NCBI RefSeq assembly: GCF_023631325.1
Contig: NZ_JALQDG010000040.1
Location: 228,722-292,721 of the forward strand
DNA from: Caballeronia sp. INDeC2
GTDB lineage: Bacteria; Pseudomonadota; Gammaproteobacteria; Burkholderiales; Burkholderiaceae
Direction of reading: 5' to 3'
Length of the DNA stretch: 64,000 nucleotides
Position 1 is the stretch's first letter, and the number at the start of each line of letters is the position of its first letter. A model generated the notes under the pieces. That model made no database searches and had not been told where the DNA came from. It worked only from the letters and a program-made list of their open reading frames with translations. The position numbers were made by a program, and so were the translations under genes. Shown piece by piece: positions 35,301 through 43,919 of the stretch.

Positions 35301-37364
35301 GTCGAACTGAAGACCGATGCCCGCGAACGCGCGGCGCTCGGCCGTGCCGCCGATGCCACCGAACTCGATGCGCATCTGCGCCGCACGCTGCCCGATTACA
35401 TGGTGCCGGCGCATATCGTCGTGCTCGATGCATTGCCGCGCAACGCGAACAGCAAGGTCGATCGCGCGATGTTGCCCGAGCCGCCGAAGAAGGAACGGCG
35501 CTACGAAGCGCCCGCCGCGGGCACCGAAGGCGCGCTCGCGAAGATCTGGCGCGAAGTGCTCAACGCCGAGCGCGTGGGGCGCGCCGACCATTTCTTCGAG
35601 CTCGGCGGACATTCGCTCGCGGCAGTGCGCGTCGTCACGCGCATCGCGGAGACGCTCGGACGCGACGTGCCGGTGCGCGCGCTGTTCGAAACGCCGGTGT
35701 TATCGCAATACGCGAAGCGTGTGCAGCAGGCTAGTGCTAGTGAAGGTGCGCCGGATACGTTGCAGACAACGTTCGCGCCCGATGAAAACGGCGTATGGCC
35801 GCTTTCCGCCGCGCAGCTCGGTCTCTGGTTCCTGTGGCGCGCGCAGCCGCAAAGCGCCGCTTATAACATTCCCGTCGCGGTGCGCCTGCGCGGTCCGCTC
35901 GATGCCGGTGCCTTGCGCGAAGCGCTCGCGCAAGCCGCCGCGCGTCATCCGGCGTTGCGCACGCAACTGGTCGAACGCGAGGGCGCATCGCCGGGTCAAC
36001 GCATCGCGCCGATGTGGCGTTTCGAGTTGCCGGTGATCGATGTCGCGGGCCGCATCGATGAAGCGAAGCGCATCACCGATGAAGACGCGCTCACGCCCTT
36101 CGATCTCGCCCATGCGAAGCATCTGTGGCGCGCGCGACTGCTGCGCCTCGCCGACGACGATCACGTACTGTCGCTCGTCGTGCATCACATCGTGTCGGAT
36201 GGCACGTCGATCGATCTGTGGCTCGACGATATCCGCGCAACGTATGTCGCGTTGCAGAAGGGCGCGTCGGTGGCGGAGCGCGTGTCGAATGCGCTGGTGC
36301 TGCCGTCGTCGGCAACGGGCGCGCATCTCTCGTTCTGGCGCGATGCGCTGAAAGAACTGCCCGCGATCGCATTGCCCGCGCCGTCATCGGGGCGTGTGGA
36401 AGAACCACAATGGCTCGCCAGCCGCATCGCATTCGATCTCGACGATGCGCTCGTCGAACGTGGCCGCGCGCTCGCAATGGAATGTCACGCCACGCTGCCG
36501 ATGCTGCTGCATGCGGCGCTCAACGCCGCGTTGCATCGTATGACGGGCGCGTGCGATCAGCCTGTGGGCGTGCTCGCATCGACACGCGAATCCACGGGCG
36601 ACGCGGCGCGCGATGCGCTCGGGCTCTTCATCAACGCGGTCGTCGTGCGCACGCGCATGTCGAACGACGATACGCCCGCGACCTTGCTCGCTACCGTGCG
36701 CGACGCAGCGCTCGCCGCCTACGCACACGCCGATGTGCCGTTCGCCAATGTCGTGTCCGCGCTGAATGCAGAGCGCCCTGGCGCGGCCAATCCGCTGTTC
36801 CAGGTGATGTTCAACTATCTTCGCCCGGCCGCGATGGCTTCGCGCGATTGGGCCGGCCTCGCAATAGAAGGCTTCGACGACGTGCGTCATCGCGTCGTGT
36901 TCGATCTGGAGCTGGACGTGACCGAATATCCGGACGGCCGCGTGAGCTGCGCGTTCTCGTATGCGAACGAGCGTGTCGATGCCGCGTTCGTCGAGACGCT
37001 TGCGCAGCGTTATCTCGCGACGGTTGAGCAATTCGCGCACGCGCCGCATGAAGTCTTCGACGCATGCGAAGCCACGCTCGAAGGCGTTGCGCGCATGGCG
37101 CCGCCGCCATCGAACGAAGGGTCCGGCGAAGCACAAACGCTCGCGACGATCTGGAGCGAACTCTTCGACGGCCAGATCCTCTCGCCACACGACGACCTCT
37201 TCGCAGCAGGCGCGACATCGTTCGCCGTCGTGCATTTCGTCGATGCGGCGCGCAAGGCCGGCTTCGACATCGCCATTCGCGACGTTTTCGCCACGCCGCA
37301 TTTCGCGGGCCTCGCTTCGACGCTCGCACGCCGCTTCTCGCTGGCATCGACCAACGACATCTGA
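32397..37364 (+). CDS. orbJ: non-ribosomal peptide synthetase 2: C-A-T-C-T, no thioesterase
   Basis: A 1655-residue NRPS starting 25 bp after the first, with AGAGG before ATG 32397. An N-terminal helix (LLSLATRFAQLPDAQRKVFV) may dock to NRPS1. The order is C (HHIVSDG near 190), A (YTSGSTGKPKGV near 666), T (Ser1073), a second C (HHIVSDG near 1263) and a short carrier-like domain (LFAAGATSFAVVHF, Ser1608). The A-domain pocket reads DGEYTGGITK, close to that of A1 in NRPS1, so both probably take hydroxylated and acylated ornithine. The terminal C domain without a thioesterase fits release by an amine, as putrescine caps ornibactin. Confidence 0.88.
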   Translation: MTQAKPDLLSLATRFAQLPDAQRKVFVARLADAGIDFRMLPIPPRARGEACDEPAAGMPASFAQTRLWLHARMIDEPAAYHITERMQLDGALDANALRLSCDALIARHEALRTTFAEGADGVTQTVHAPMRCPWQSVDLRHVPIAEREARAAALALADESRPFDLAHAPLMRAHLIRFDANTHWLSLTTHHIVSDGWSADIALAELASFYRAYARGEAVSVAPLPIQYADYALWQRRWLDAGERERQLDFWRARLDPSRDVLMLPGAAARPGERSARGARHVFTLDATLAARLRAFANQRRATPFAVLLAALNALFSRASGEAHIQIGVPAANRERAETAGLIGFFVNTLTLAAHVDAAQPFSTLVDATQGALVDAQSHQDVPFEQVVEALGVVRSASHHPLFQVMAAYGARRALPMFADLRATELPSGAPFAKFDLTANFEERTDGSLDAAFIYALDLFDADAIERLARRFVELLRNALDAPHMLVGDLQWLPQDERAQLAAWNCNAPEREPEFIAVHERIARHARAKPDARGVADMERAFTRGEVDARATRIAQRLVDAGVRPEMRVGVALSRSVDLLVGLIAALKSGGAFVPLDPSHPRERLAQILDDARIGHIVTERASLDALPVPANARILLLDDESLYTGDRTSGVALPKVAAEQAAYAIYTSGSTGKPKGVIVDHGSFARHCVAIAERYGATESDTFMLFQSVNFDGAHEGWFSQYISGAAVAITGDTLWPPALTCKLMRKEGVTMTYVPPGCATQLAEWALAHGAPPTLKSITVGGEATSREAFALMRRAFPNARIVNGYGPTETVITPMLWMFNPGDDPAKLADCAYLPIGTLVGARTAHVLDERLNPLPVGVIGELYLGGEGVGVARGYLDRPALTAERFVPDPYGEPGARLYRTGDLVRRRADGVFDFIGRVDHQVKLRGLRIELGEIEAQLAAHDDVREACAVVRGKGAQSALVAYVELKTDARERAALGRAADATELDAHLRRTLPDYMVPAHIVVLDALPRNANSKVDRAMLPEPPKKERRYEAPAAGTEGALAKIWREVLNAERVGRADHFFELGGHSLAAVRVVTRIAETLGRDVPVRALFETPVLSQYAKRVQQASASEGAPDTLQTTFAPDENGVWPLSAAQLGLWFLWRAQPQSAAYNIPVAVRLRGPLDAGALREALAQAAARHPALRTQLVEREGASPGQRIAPMWRFELPVIDVAGRIDEAKRITDEDALTPFDLAHAKHLWRARLLRLADDDHVLSLVVHHIVSDGTSIDLWLDDIRATYVALQKGASVAERVSNALVLPSSATGAHLSFWRDALKELPAIALPAPSSGRVEEPQWLASRIAFDLDDALVERGRALAMECHATLPMLLHAALNAALHRMTGACDQPVGVLASTRESTGDAARDALGLFINAVVVRTRMSNDDTPATLLATVRDAALAAYAHADVPFANVVSALNAERPGAANPLFQVMFNYLRPAAMASRDWAGLAIEGFDDVRHRVVFDLELDVTEYPDGRVSCAFSYANERVDAAFVETLAQRYLATVEQFAHAPHEVFDACEATLEGVARMAPPPSNEGSGEAQTLATIWSELFDGQILSPHDDLFAAGATSFAVVHFVDAARKAGFDIAIRDVFATPHFAGLASTLARRFSLASTNDI

Positions 37365-37377
37365 GAGACACAGGGAA

Positions 37378-38739
37378 ATGAAGAAAGAAACCGTATTCGA
37401 TCTGATCGGCGTCGGCTTTGGGCCGTCGAATCTGTCGCTTGCCGTGCGCCTTGCAGAAGAGAGCGGCACGTCGCAAATGAAGCATTGCTACATCGAACGG
37501 CAGCCCGAATTCGGCTGGCATCGCGACATGCTGCTCGACGATTGCCGCATGCAGATTTCGTTTCTGAAGGACCTCGTCACGCAGCGCGATCCGACGAGCC
37601 GCTTCACGTTCATCAACTATCTGTTCGAGCGCGGACGTTTGAACGAATTCGTGAACCTGAAGAATTTCTACCCGACGCGCGTCGAGTTTCACGACTATCT
37701 CAGTTGGGTCGCGCAAGCCTTCGACGATCGCGTGCATTACGGGCAAAGCGTCACGGCCATCGAACCGGTGCTCGAAGCGAACGGCGACGTGAGCGCGCTG
37801 CGCGTCGTGTCGCAGGATGAAGACGGGCGCGAATGGCGTCGCGTGACCAATGCGTTGTCGGTCGGCGTCGGCGGCACGGCGCGCGTGCCGGAACCGTTCG
37901 CGTCGCTCGGGCCGCATAACGTGATTCATTCGTCGGCGTATCTCAGTTCGATCGAGCGCGTCGCGGGCGATGGCCGCAACGGCAAGAAGCGCATCGCCGT
38001 GATCGGCGCGGGACAGAGCGCGGCCGAAGTGTTCTCCGATCTCACGCGCCGCTTCCCGCATGTCGATGCAACGCTCGTGATTCGCGCGAGCGCGCTCAAG
38101 CCCGCGGACGACACGCCTTTCGTCAACGAGATCTTCAGCCCCGAATTCACCGATGTGGTCTTCGCGCAATCGGAAGACGGACGGCGCTCGTTGATCGAGC
38201 GTTTCCGCGACACGAACTACGCGGTCGTCGATCGTCCGCTGATCGAGCAGATATACGAAATGCTTTATTTGCAGAAGGTTTCCGATGAAGCGAGGCATCG
38301 GCTGCTCGCGAACACGCTCATCGAAAACACCGCGCGCCGCGCGAATGGCGAGATCGAACTCACGATGCGCGATGTGCTGACCGGCCATGCGCGCGCGGAG
38401 CAATTCGATGCGCTCGTGCTCGCGACGGGTTATCGGCGCGACACGCATCTCGCGCTGCTCGACGAGCTTGCGCCGCATCTCGACGACGCGCTCGCGCAAC
38501 GCAACGTCGGCCGCGATTATCGGCTCGTCACGCCTTCGAACTTCAAGGCGCGCATCTATCTGCAAGGCTGCTGTGAAGACAGCCACGGTCTCTCCGACAC
38601 GCTGCTTTCGGTGCTCGCGGTGCGTTCGGACGAGATCGCCGCATCGCTTGCCGATGCGGGACAGGACAACACCGCGAAACACGCGGCGAATACGAGGAAA
38701 ACCGGGGTGAGCGGCGGCCGCGTGGCCGTTGCTCTTTGA
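37378..38739 (+). CDS. pvdA: L-ornithine N5-monooxygenase
   Basis: A 453-residue flavin N-hydroxylase. It has the FAD motif GVGFGPSNLSLA (from 11), the NADPH motif GAGQSAAE (near 210) and LATGYRR (near 348), all typical of PvdA/SidA enzymes. It hydroxylates the side-chain nitrogen of ornithine, the first step towards the hydroxamate groups that bind iron. AGGG lies just upstream of ATG 37378, 13 bp after the second NRPS. In Burkholderia cenocepacia an orbK gene separates orbJ and pvdA; it is absent here. Confidence 0.9.
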   Translation: MKKETVFDLIGVGFGPSNLSLAVRLAEESGTSQMKHCYIERQPEFGWHRDMLLDDCRMQISFLKDLVTQRDPTSRFTFINYLFERGRLNEFVNLKNFYPTRVEFHDYLSWVAQAFDDRVHYGQSVTAIEPVLEANGDVSALRVVSQDEDGREWRRVTNALSVGVGGTARVPEPFASLGPHNVIHSSAYLSSIERVAGDGRNGKKRIAVIGAGQSAAEVFSDLTRRFPHVDATLVIRASALKPADDTPFVNEIFSPEFTDVVFAQSEDGRRSLIERFRDTNYAVVDRPLIEQIYEMLYLQKVSDEARHRLLANTLIENTARRANGEIELTMRDVLTGHARAEQFDALVLATGYRRDTHLALLDELAPHLDDALAQRNVGRDYRLVTPSNFKARIYLQGCCEDSHGLSDTLLSVLAVRSDEIAASLADAGQDNTAKHAANTRKTGVSGGRVAVAL

Positions 38740-38788
38740 TGAAGAAGCGGCGAAAACAGCAAGCCGCATTGCGATGGAGAGAAGAAGA

Positions 38789-40969
38789 ATGACGTGGGGA
38801 AGAGGGACGCGCCGGGCGATCGCCATAGCGGCGAGCATGGCGTTCAGCCTGGCGGCGGCCGAGCGCGCGCTGGCGCAGGAACAGGAAGCACAGGCCGCAC
38901 CGCAGACCAGCACGCTTCCGGCGGTGCGCGTGAATGCGGCGCTCGAAGGCGACGGCACGGTCGGGCTCGTCGCACGCAAGAGCCGCACGGGCACGAAGAC
39001 CGACACGCCCATCGACGAGATTCCGCAGACGATCAACGTGGTCACGTCGACGCAGATCGAGGAGACGGGCGCGACCACCATCAACGAAGCGTTGCGCTAT
39101 GTGCCGGGCTTTTCGTCGTATGGCTCGGACGTTCGCTCGGACTGGTATTCGGCATTGCGCGGCTTCACGCCTACGGTCTTCGTCGATGGGCTGCAAGTGC
39201 CGAACACGCTCAACCTGTCGAGCTGGCGCGTCGATCCATACATGATCGACAGCATCACGATTCTGCGCGGGCCGACATCGGTGCTGTATGGCCAGGGCGA
39301 TCCGGGTGCGATCGTCGATGTGCAAAGCAAGCTCGCCGATGGGGGGCGTTATCGCGAGGCGGGCGTGCAGATCGGCGACTATGCACGCAAGCAGGTGATG
39401 TTCGATATCGGCGACAAGATCGACAAGGACGGCACGCTGTCTTATCGCGTGCTCGCGGTCGGGCGCGACGGCAATTCGATGACCGGTCCGCATGCGGAGC
39501 AGCGCTTCGCGATCTCGCCATCGGTGCGCTGGCAGCCTGGCGCGAATACGTCGTTGACGATCGCGGCGAGCTATCTGCAGGACTGGGGCGATGCGTCGAA
39601 CAACTTTCTGCCCGCGCAAGGCACGGTGCTGCCCAATCCGAACGGCAGGATCTCGGAGAACCTTTATACGGGCGATCCGACCTACTCGTACTATCGCAAG
39701 AAGGAATGGTCGGTCGGCTATCAGTTCGAGCACAAGTTCAACGACATCTGGACGTTTCGCCAGAACACGCGCTGGATGCATCTCTCGCTCGATAACGGCG
39801 CGGTGTGGGGCGCCGGTCTCGATCCGAGCGATCCGAGCGAGCAGACGCTCGCGCGCTATGCCGGTCTGTTCCAGCCGAACTACAGCCGCTTCGATATCGA
39901 CAATCAGGCGCAGGCGCGCTTCGGCACGGGGCCGCTCGAACATACCGTGCTACTCGGCTTCGAGTACAACCGCCAGAACTCGACCGATAGCGAATGGCTC
40001 GCGCAAGGTCCGAGCCTGAACATGTACAACCCGGTTTATACGCCGGTATCGACCGCGATTTTCAGCGGCCCGGATTCGTTCGGGCAGACCAACACGCGCA
40101 CGACGCTCGATAGCTTCGGCCTCTATGCGCAGGATCAGGTGAAGTGGAATCGCTGGGTGCTGACCGTGGGCGGCCGCGAGGACTGGAGCAACACGAAGCA
40201 GGACGACATCGCCGGCGGGACGCAACTGAAGCAGGACGACAGCGCGTTCACGGGGCGCGTGGGTTTGACGTATCTCGGCGATTACGGGCTCTCGCCGTAC
40301 ATCAGCTATTCGACTTCGTTCAATCCGATCATCGGCGTGAAGATGGCCGATGGCGGTCTGCCCGCGCCGACGAAGGGACGCCAGATCGAAGCGGGTCTGC
40401 GCTGGCAGCCGCCGGGCAAGAACCTGATGCTCGGCGCGGCGGTGTATCAGATCAACCAGACGAACGTCCTCACGCCCGATCCGACCGATCCCACGGGCAC
40501 GTTTTCCGTGCAGACGGGCGAGGTGCGCTCGCGCGGCATCGAGCTGTCCGCGGTGGGCAACGTGACGCGCAATCTGTCGGTGATCGCGGCTTACGTCTAT
40601 CAGGATGTGAAGAACATCCGCGCGAACGACGTGACGCTCGACAAGTGGCCGGTATCGATTCCGCTGCCGCGCCAGATGGCCTCGCTGTGGGCCGACTGGA
40701 CATGGCATGGGGGACCGCTCGATCGACTCGGCTTCGGCGCGGGCATCCGCTATCAGAGCGGGCTCGCGGGCGCGGCGGACAACTCGCTCTATATCCCGAG
40801 CTACACGGTGTACGACGCGGCCGTTCATTACGACACGCAGCATTGGCGTTTTGCGGTGAACGCGTCGAACATTTTCAATCGCACGTTCGTGAGCGGATGC
40901 CAGTCGGATTCCGCCTGCTTCTATGGCAATCCGCGCACGGTGATCGCGAGCGCCCGTTATAACTGGTGA
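38789..40969 (+). CDS. orbA: TonB-dependent ferric-siderophore outer-membrane receptor
   Basis: A 726-residue receptor. The signal peptide ends near ERALAQ, an LPAVRV segment may be the TonB box, the plug spans about 45-170 (TDTPIDEIPQTINVVTSTQI, ILRGPTSVLYGQGDPGAIV), and the remainder is a beta-barrel ending in a typical aromatic terminus (ARYNW). ATG 38789 was chosen because GGAGAG lies 7 nt upstream; in-frame ATG 38774 is possible. It belongs to the FhuA/FpvA/OrbA siderophore-receptor group but lacks the long N-terminal signalling domain, in line with a Fur-controlled sigma factor rather than surface signalling. It takes up the ferric siderophore made by this locus. Confidence 0.87.
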   Translation: MTWGRGTRRAIAIAASMAFSLAAAERALAQEQEAQAAPQTSTLPAVRVNAALEGDGTVGLVARKSRTGTKTDTPIDEIPQTINVVTSTQIEETGATTINEALRYVPGFSSYGSDVRSDWYSALRGFTPTVFVDGLQVPNTLNLSSWRVDPYMIDSITILRGPTSVLYGQGDPGAIVDVQSKLADGGRYREAGVQIGDYARKQVMFDIGDKIDKDGTLSYRVLAVGRDGNSMTGPHAEQRFAISPSVRWQPGANTSLTIAASYLQDWGDASNNFLPAQGTVLPNPNGRISENLYTGDPTYSYYRKKEWSVGYQFEHKFNDIWTFRQNTRWMHLSLDNGAVWGAGLDPSDPSEQTLARYAGLFQPNYSRFDIDNQAQARFGTGPLEHTVLLGFEYNRQNSTDSEWLAQGPSLNMYNPVYTPVSTAIFSGPDSFGQTNTRTTLDSFGLYAQDQVKWNRWVLTVGGREDWSNTKQDDIAGGTQLKQDDSAFTGRVGLTYLGDYGLSPYISYSTSFNPIIGVKMADGGLPAPTKGRQIEAGLRWQPPGKNLMLGAAVYQINQTNVLTPDPTDPTGTFSVQTGEVRSRGIELSAVGNVTRNLSVIAAYVYQDVKNIRANDVTLDKWPVSIPLPRQMASLWADWTWHGGPLDRLGFGAGIRYQSGLAGAADNSLYIPSYTVYDAAVHYDTQHWRFAVNASNIFNRTFVSGCQSDSACFYGNPRTVIASARYNW

Positions 40970-41025
40970 TGATCGTAGGCGGCGCGAGCGATGGTCCGCG
41001 TCGTCATTTTTTCGAGCAGGATTCA

Positions 41026-41886
41026 ATGACGAAGATAAAGCTGGTCTACATCATGTCCTTGCGCAACGCAGCGGCGGATCGCGCGGGACAGCATATCGAG
41101 TACAAGGGCGGCACGCGTTATATGAAGTCGCCGTTGCAATATCTTGCAGAGCAACTCAATGCTTCGCCTCTGGGCGATCTGTATTCGCTCGAAGGTGTGA
41201 TTTACGACGATGACGAAGGCTCGCCGCGAGATCGCGAAAAGCTGGCTGGATATGGCTTTCGTGCTGAGCCTGGCGGGCAGTGGATTCATCCGCCGGAACT
41301 CGCCGTGCAGGGCGTGCCGGTGACGAGTTTGCTGCATGCGATTCCGTCTTCGTATCGGCGGCTGCCTATGGATGCCGTCGTCGAACGTGCGGCGCAGAAG
41401 AGCGCGTTCGAGAAGCGCTTGCTCGACAAGCTACGTGCGCTCGATGCGGATTTCGTCGTGCTCGATGGGCTGCTCGTGATTCTCGATGAACTCGTTCGGC
41501 CAGGGGCGGAGTTTTGTCGACGTATCGCGAATATTCATCCGGGCGTTACGCGGCTTGGATCGCCGTTTGAGCGGCGCGGGGCTTATGCGACGCTCGATGC
41601 GTTGTATGGCGCGCGTGGGCAACGTGTGATCGACTGGAACACGATGCGCGTGCAGTCCGCGCCGGTGATCGATCGAACTGGGGCCTCGTTTCATTACGTC
41701 GATAACGGGATCGATTCGGGTGAAGTGATCTTCGATGTATTGGGGACGAGTATCGATCCCGTCGATACGATTCTCGAATTGCGATGGAATAACTTTCAGC
41801 GGAGTCTGTTTCCCGCGCTTGAAGGGGGGCTTTTGGCTATGGCTGAGAGTCTTGCCAAGAACGCTGTTGTGGGGATTGGGACTTGA
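41026..41886 (+). CDS. pvdF: N5-hydroxyornithine formyltransferase (PvdF-like)
   Basis: A 286-residue formyltransferase. The catalytic set of folate-dependent transformylases is visible: Asn169 and His171 in NIHPGVTRLGSPF and Asp230 in DNGIDSGEVIFD. PvdF-type enzymes formylate N5-hydroxyornithine with 10-formyltetrahydrofolate, giving one of the hydroxamates. ATG 41026 has AGGA 6 nt upstream; an extension to 40966 would overlap the receptor stop but lacks a site. In B. cenocepacia the next gene is the acyltransferase orbL; here a 490-bp palindromic repeat lies between. Confidence 0.87.
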   Translation: MTKIKLVYIMSLRNAAADRAGQHIEYKGGTRYMKSPLQYLAEQLNASPLGDLYSLEGVIYDDDEGSPRDREKLAGYGFRAEPGGQWIHPPELAVQGVPVTSLLHAIPSSYRRLPMDAVVERAAQKSAFEKRLLDKLRALDADFVVLDGLLVILDELVRPGAEFCRRIANIHPGVTRLGSPFERRGAYATLDALYGARGQRVIDWNTMRVQSAPVIDRTGASFHYVDNGIDSGEVIFDVLGTSIDPVDTILELRWNNFQRSLFPALEGGLLAMAESLAKNAVVGIGT

Positions 41887-41925
41887 GTCTCTCTTCTATG
41901 GAATCCTGATTTCGTGTTGGTTTAT

Positions 41926-42415
41926 TAGCACTGCCCCTGTGCGGGGCGGCAGTCACTTTCTTTGCTGCTGCAAAGAAAGTAACCAAAGAAAGCAGCTCGA
42001 TAGGCCCGCGGTCACACGCAGTTTGGCCATGCTTGCCAGGTGATCGTGGGCTGCCTAAGTGTCGCCCTCAATGGTCCAATCGGGCTTGGATCGCGCACGG
42101 TCTGACAAGCCAGTTGTTTAAACGCGCTGGTTCAGCACGAAATAGCTTCGGCACAGCGCTAGGCGCTGCCGCTGGGTATACGAGGGAAACCGTCGAAGAA
42201 GAAGCACGAGCAGACCCGATTGACGACCCATCGGCCGCGAAGCGGGCCGGAGATATTTGGTGCTTAACCGTGCGCGATCCAATTCCGATTTGGCTTTGAG
42301 GGCGACACTTAGGCGAGTGCCATGGGCGCCTGGCAAGCATGGCCAACGTGCGTGTGACCGCGGGCCTATCGAGCTGCTTTCTTTTTGACCCCCGCCCCGG
42401 GGAGGGGCAGTGCTA
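41926..42415. repeat. ~490-bp imperfect palindromic intergenic repeat
   Basis: Four matched blocks make nested inverted arms: 41926-41938 with 42403-42415 (13 bp), 41985-42020 with 42349-42384 (36 bp, perfect), 42053-42071 with 42296-42314 (19 bp) and 42086-42101 with 42267-42282 (16 bp). The left arm also contains a local hairpin (41955-41964 with 41971-41980) built on actttctttg/caaagaaagt, a string I recognise from intergenic repeats of Burkholderiaceae. The 165-bp centre encodes no recognisable protein. It has no transposase, so it may be a non-autonomous mobile element. The whole gap 41887-42494 is otherwise empty. Confidence 0.75.
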
Positions 42416-42494
42416 TTAGACCGACACGAAGCCGGGATTTCACGAAAGCGTGAGCGAACCCAAACCCAGTCATGAACCTGCCGGAGACTCAACG

Positions 42495-43442
42495 ATGAAC
42501 ATACGTTTCGATCCACACCTAGCGGCTACAGCAAAGCAACCCGCGAACCGCACGTTGGCGACATGGAACGCGGACGCGTTGCTTGAAGCGCTATGCGATA
42601 TCTACTGCAACGAACCTGAGCGCCGCGCGGCGACGCTTGCACTACCTTGTTCAGGCACCGACGCACAAAAAGCCGAAGCCCTCGTAGCACAAGCGCAAAA
42701 CGAGAAGCTGATAGACAACGCAAAACACGTCGAAGATCATCTGCTCCTGACGACATCACGCCAGACGTTCTGGAAAATCGCCAAACCTTGGCTGAAGGCG
42801 CCCGCATCGAGCGAAACCTTGCTCAGCTACACGCAAACCGGCGACATCACGCATCCAGTAAGACCCAAAAACACCGAAGGTACGATCTACGAACGCCACT
42901 TCCCGCAGATCGACATGACCTTCAGCCTTCGCACCGCCGACCCCGACGCGGATTCGGAAATCTTCAGCGCATGGATGAATCTCGACCGCGTCGCGCACTT
43001 CTGGGACCAGCGCGGCACACGCGCCGAACATGCGGCTTACCTGAAGGAACGTCGCGAAGATCCGCACATGCATCCGATGATCGGCTACTTCGACGACAAG
43101 CCCTTCGGCTACTTCGAGTTCTACTGGGCGAAAGAAGATCGCCTGGGCCCGTTCTACGATGCGGGCGACTTCGATCGCGGGCTGCATCTGCTGATCGGCG
43201 ACGCACAGTTCCAGAGCGCGGGCAAACTCAAGGCGTGGTGGAGCGGCGTGCTGCACTACATGTTCATCGACGATCCGCGCACCGAGCGGCTCGTAGGCGA
43301 ACCGCGCGTCGATCATGTGCGGCATATCGCGTACATGCATCGCATGGGCTTTTACACGCTGAAGGAGTTCGACTTCCCGCACAAGCGCGCCGCGCTCACC
43401 GTGATCGAGCGGGAAAAGTTCTTCAACGATTTTCGCTTCTGA
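42495..43442 (+). CDS. orbL: siderophore N-acyltransferase (IucB/RhbD-type GNAT)
   Basis: A 315-residue acyltransferase whose C-terminal half is the AlcB/IucB/RhbD GNAT domain (PMIGYFDDKPFGYFEFYWA, DDPRTERLVGEPRVDH, YMHRMGFYTLKEFDFPHKRA). Such enzymes acylate hydroxylamines of siderophore precursors from acyl-CoA. Next to PvdF it matches OrbL, which acylates the N-terminal hydroxyornithine of ornibactin with hydroxy fatty acids. GGAG lies 8 nt before ATG 42495. It is cut off from the operon by the palindromic repeat, so it may depend on read-through or on a promoter that I cannot identify; no TAAA-N17-CGTC element is present here. Confidence 0.8.
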   Translation: MNIRFDPHLAATAKQPANRTLATWNADALLEALCDIYCNEPERRAATLALPCSGTDAQKAEALVAQAQNEKLIDNAKHVEDHLLLTTSRQTFWKIAKPWLKAPASSETLLSYTQTGDITHPVRPKNTEGTIYERHFPQIDMTFSLRTADPDADSEIFSAWMNLDRVAHFWDQRGTRAEHAAYLKERREDPHMHPMIGYFDDKPFGYFEFYWAKEDRLGPFYDAGDFDRGLHLLIGDAQFQSAGKLKAWWSGVLHYMFIDDPRTERLVGEPRVDHVRHIAYMHRMGFYTLKEFDFPHKRAALTVIEREKFFNDFRF

Positions 43443-43580
43443 CGTCACGCAGGAGGACTCCAAGCGAATTAGGGCCGGGGCGCAGACGCAGTAATGGCGG
43501 AGGATTTGCGGCATTGCAACATGACTGTAGGGGAAAACCCTTAAGTTTGTTACAATGTCGCAAAGTTTGAGGACCACATC

Positions 43581-43787
43581 ATGCGCCGCCGTTACGAAGT
43601 CATCGAAAAAGTCGCTTTTGCCCTGCTGACGCTGTCCGCCGTCATGGACGCAAGTTACATCACCTGGGAAAAGCACCCTAACTTCCGCGAAAACGTCACG
43701 GAAATCGTGAAGATGAGCTCGGACCTGTCGTTGGCCAACCCGGGTGTCGGTGAGCCGACGCCGCTGGTGCCGATGGCTTTCAACTAA
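43581..43787 (+). CDS. small hypothetical protein
   Basis: A 68-residue protein with GAGGA 7 nt before ATG 43581 and a TTGTTACAAT stretch about 30 bp upstream that could hold a -10. It has one moderately hydrophobic segment (VAFALLTLSAVMDASYI) followed by a charged and then Pro-rich tail. No known domain is recognised. A short inverted repeat (43803-43808 with 43817-43822) 15 bp after the stop could be a weak terminator. It stands alone after the siderophore locus. Confidence 0.5.
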   Translation: MRRRYEVIEKVAFALLTLSAVMDASYITWEKHPNFRENVTEIVKMSSDLSLANPGVGEPTPLVPMAFN

Positions 43788-43919
43788 GCTCCAGCGTCCT
43801 AAGGCGCGACGTTCGCCGCGCCCTCTGCTTCAGCCCACATACAGGTTATTCGGCCGGCCGCCGCACGGCGCGCGCCGGCTGATTTATGCTGGCGGCTTCC
43901 CGTGCCGTCGCCGCCCAGC

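Noticed and set aside
41955..41980. Local hairpin after pvdF as an ordinary rho-independent terminator
   Set aside because: It lacks a T-run on either strand and is part of the larger palindromic repeat, so a simple terminator call is not supported.
42033..42299. 88-codon frame inside the palindromic repeat
   Set aside because: It spans both arms and the centre of the repeat, lacks a good ribosome-binding site and resembles no protein family; treated as part of the repeat.
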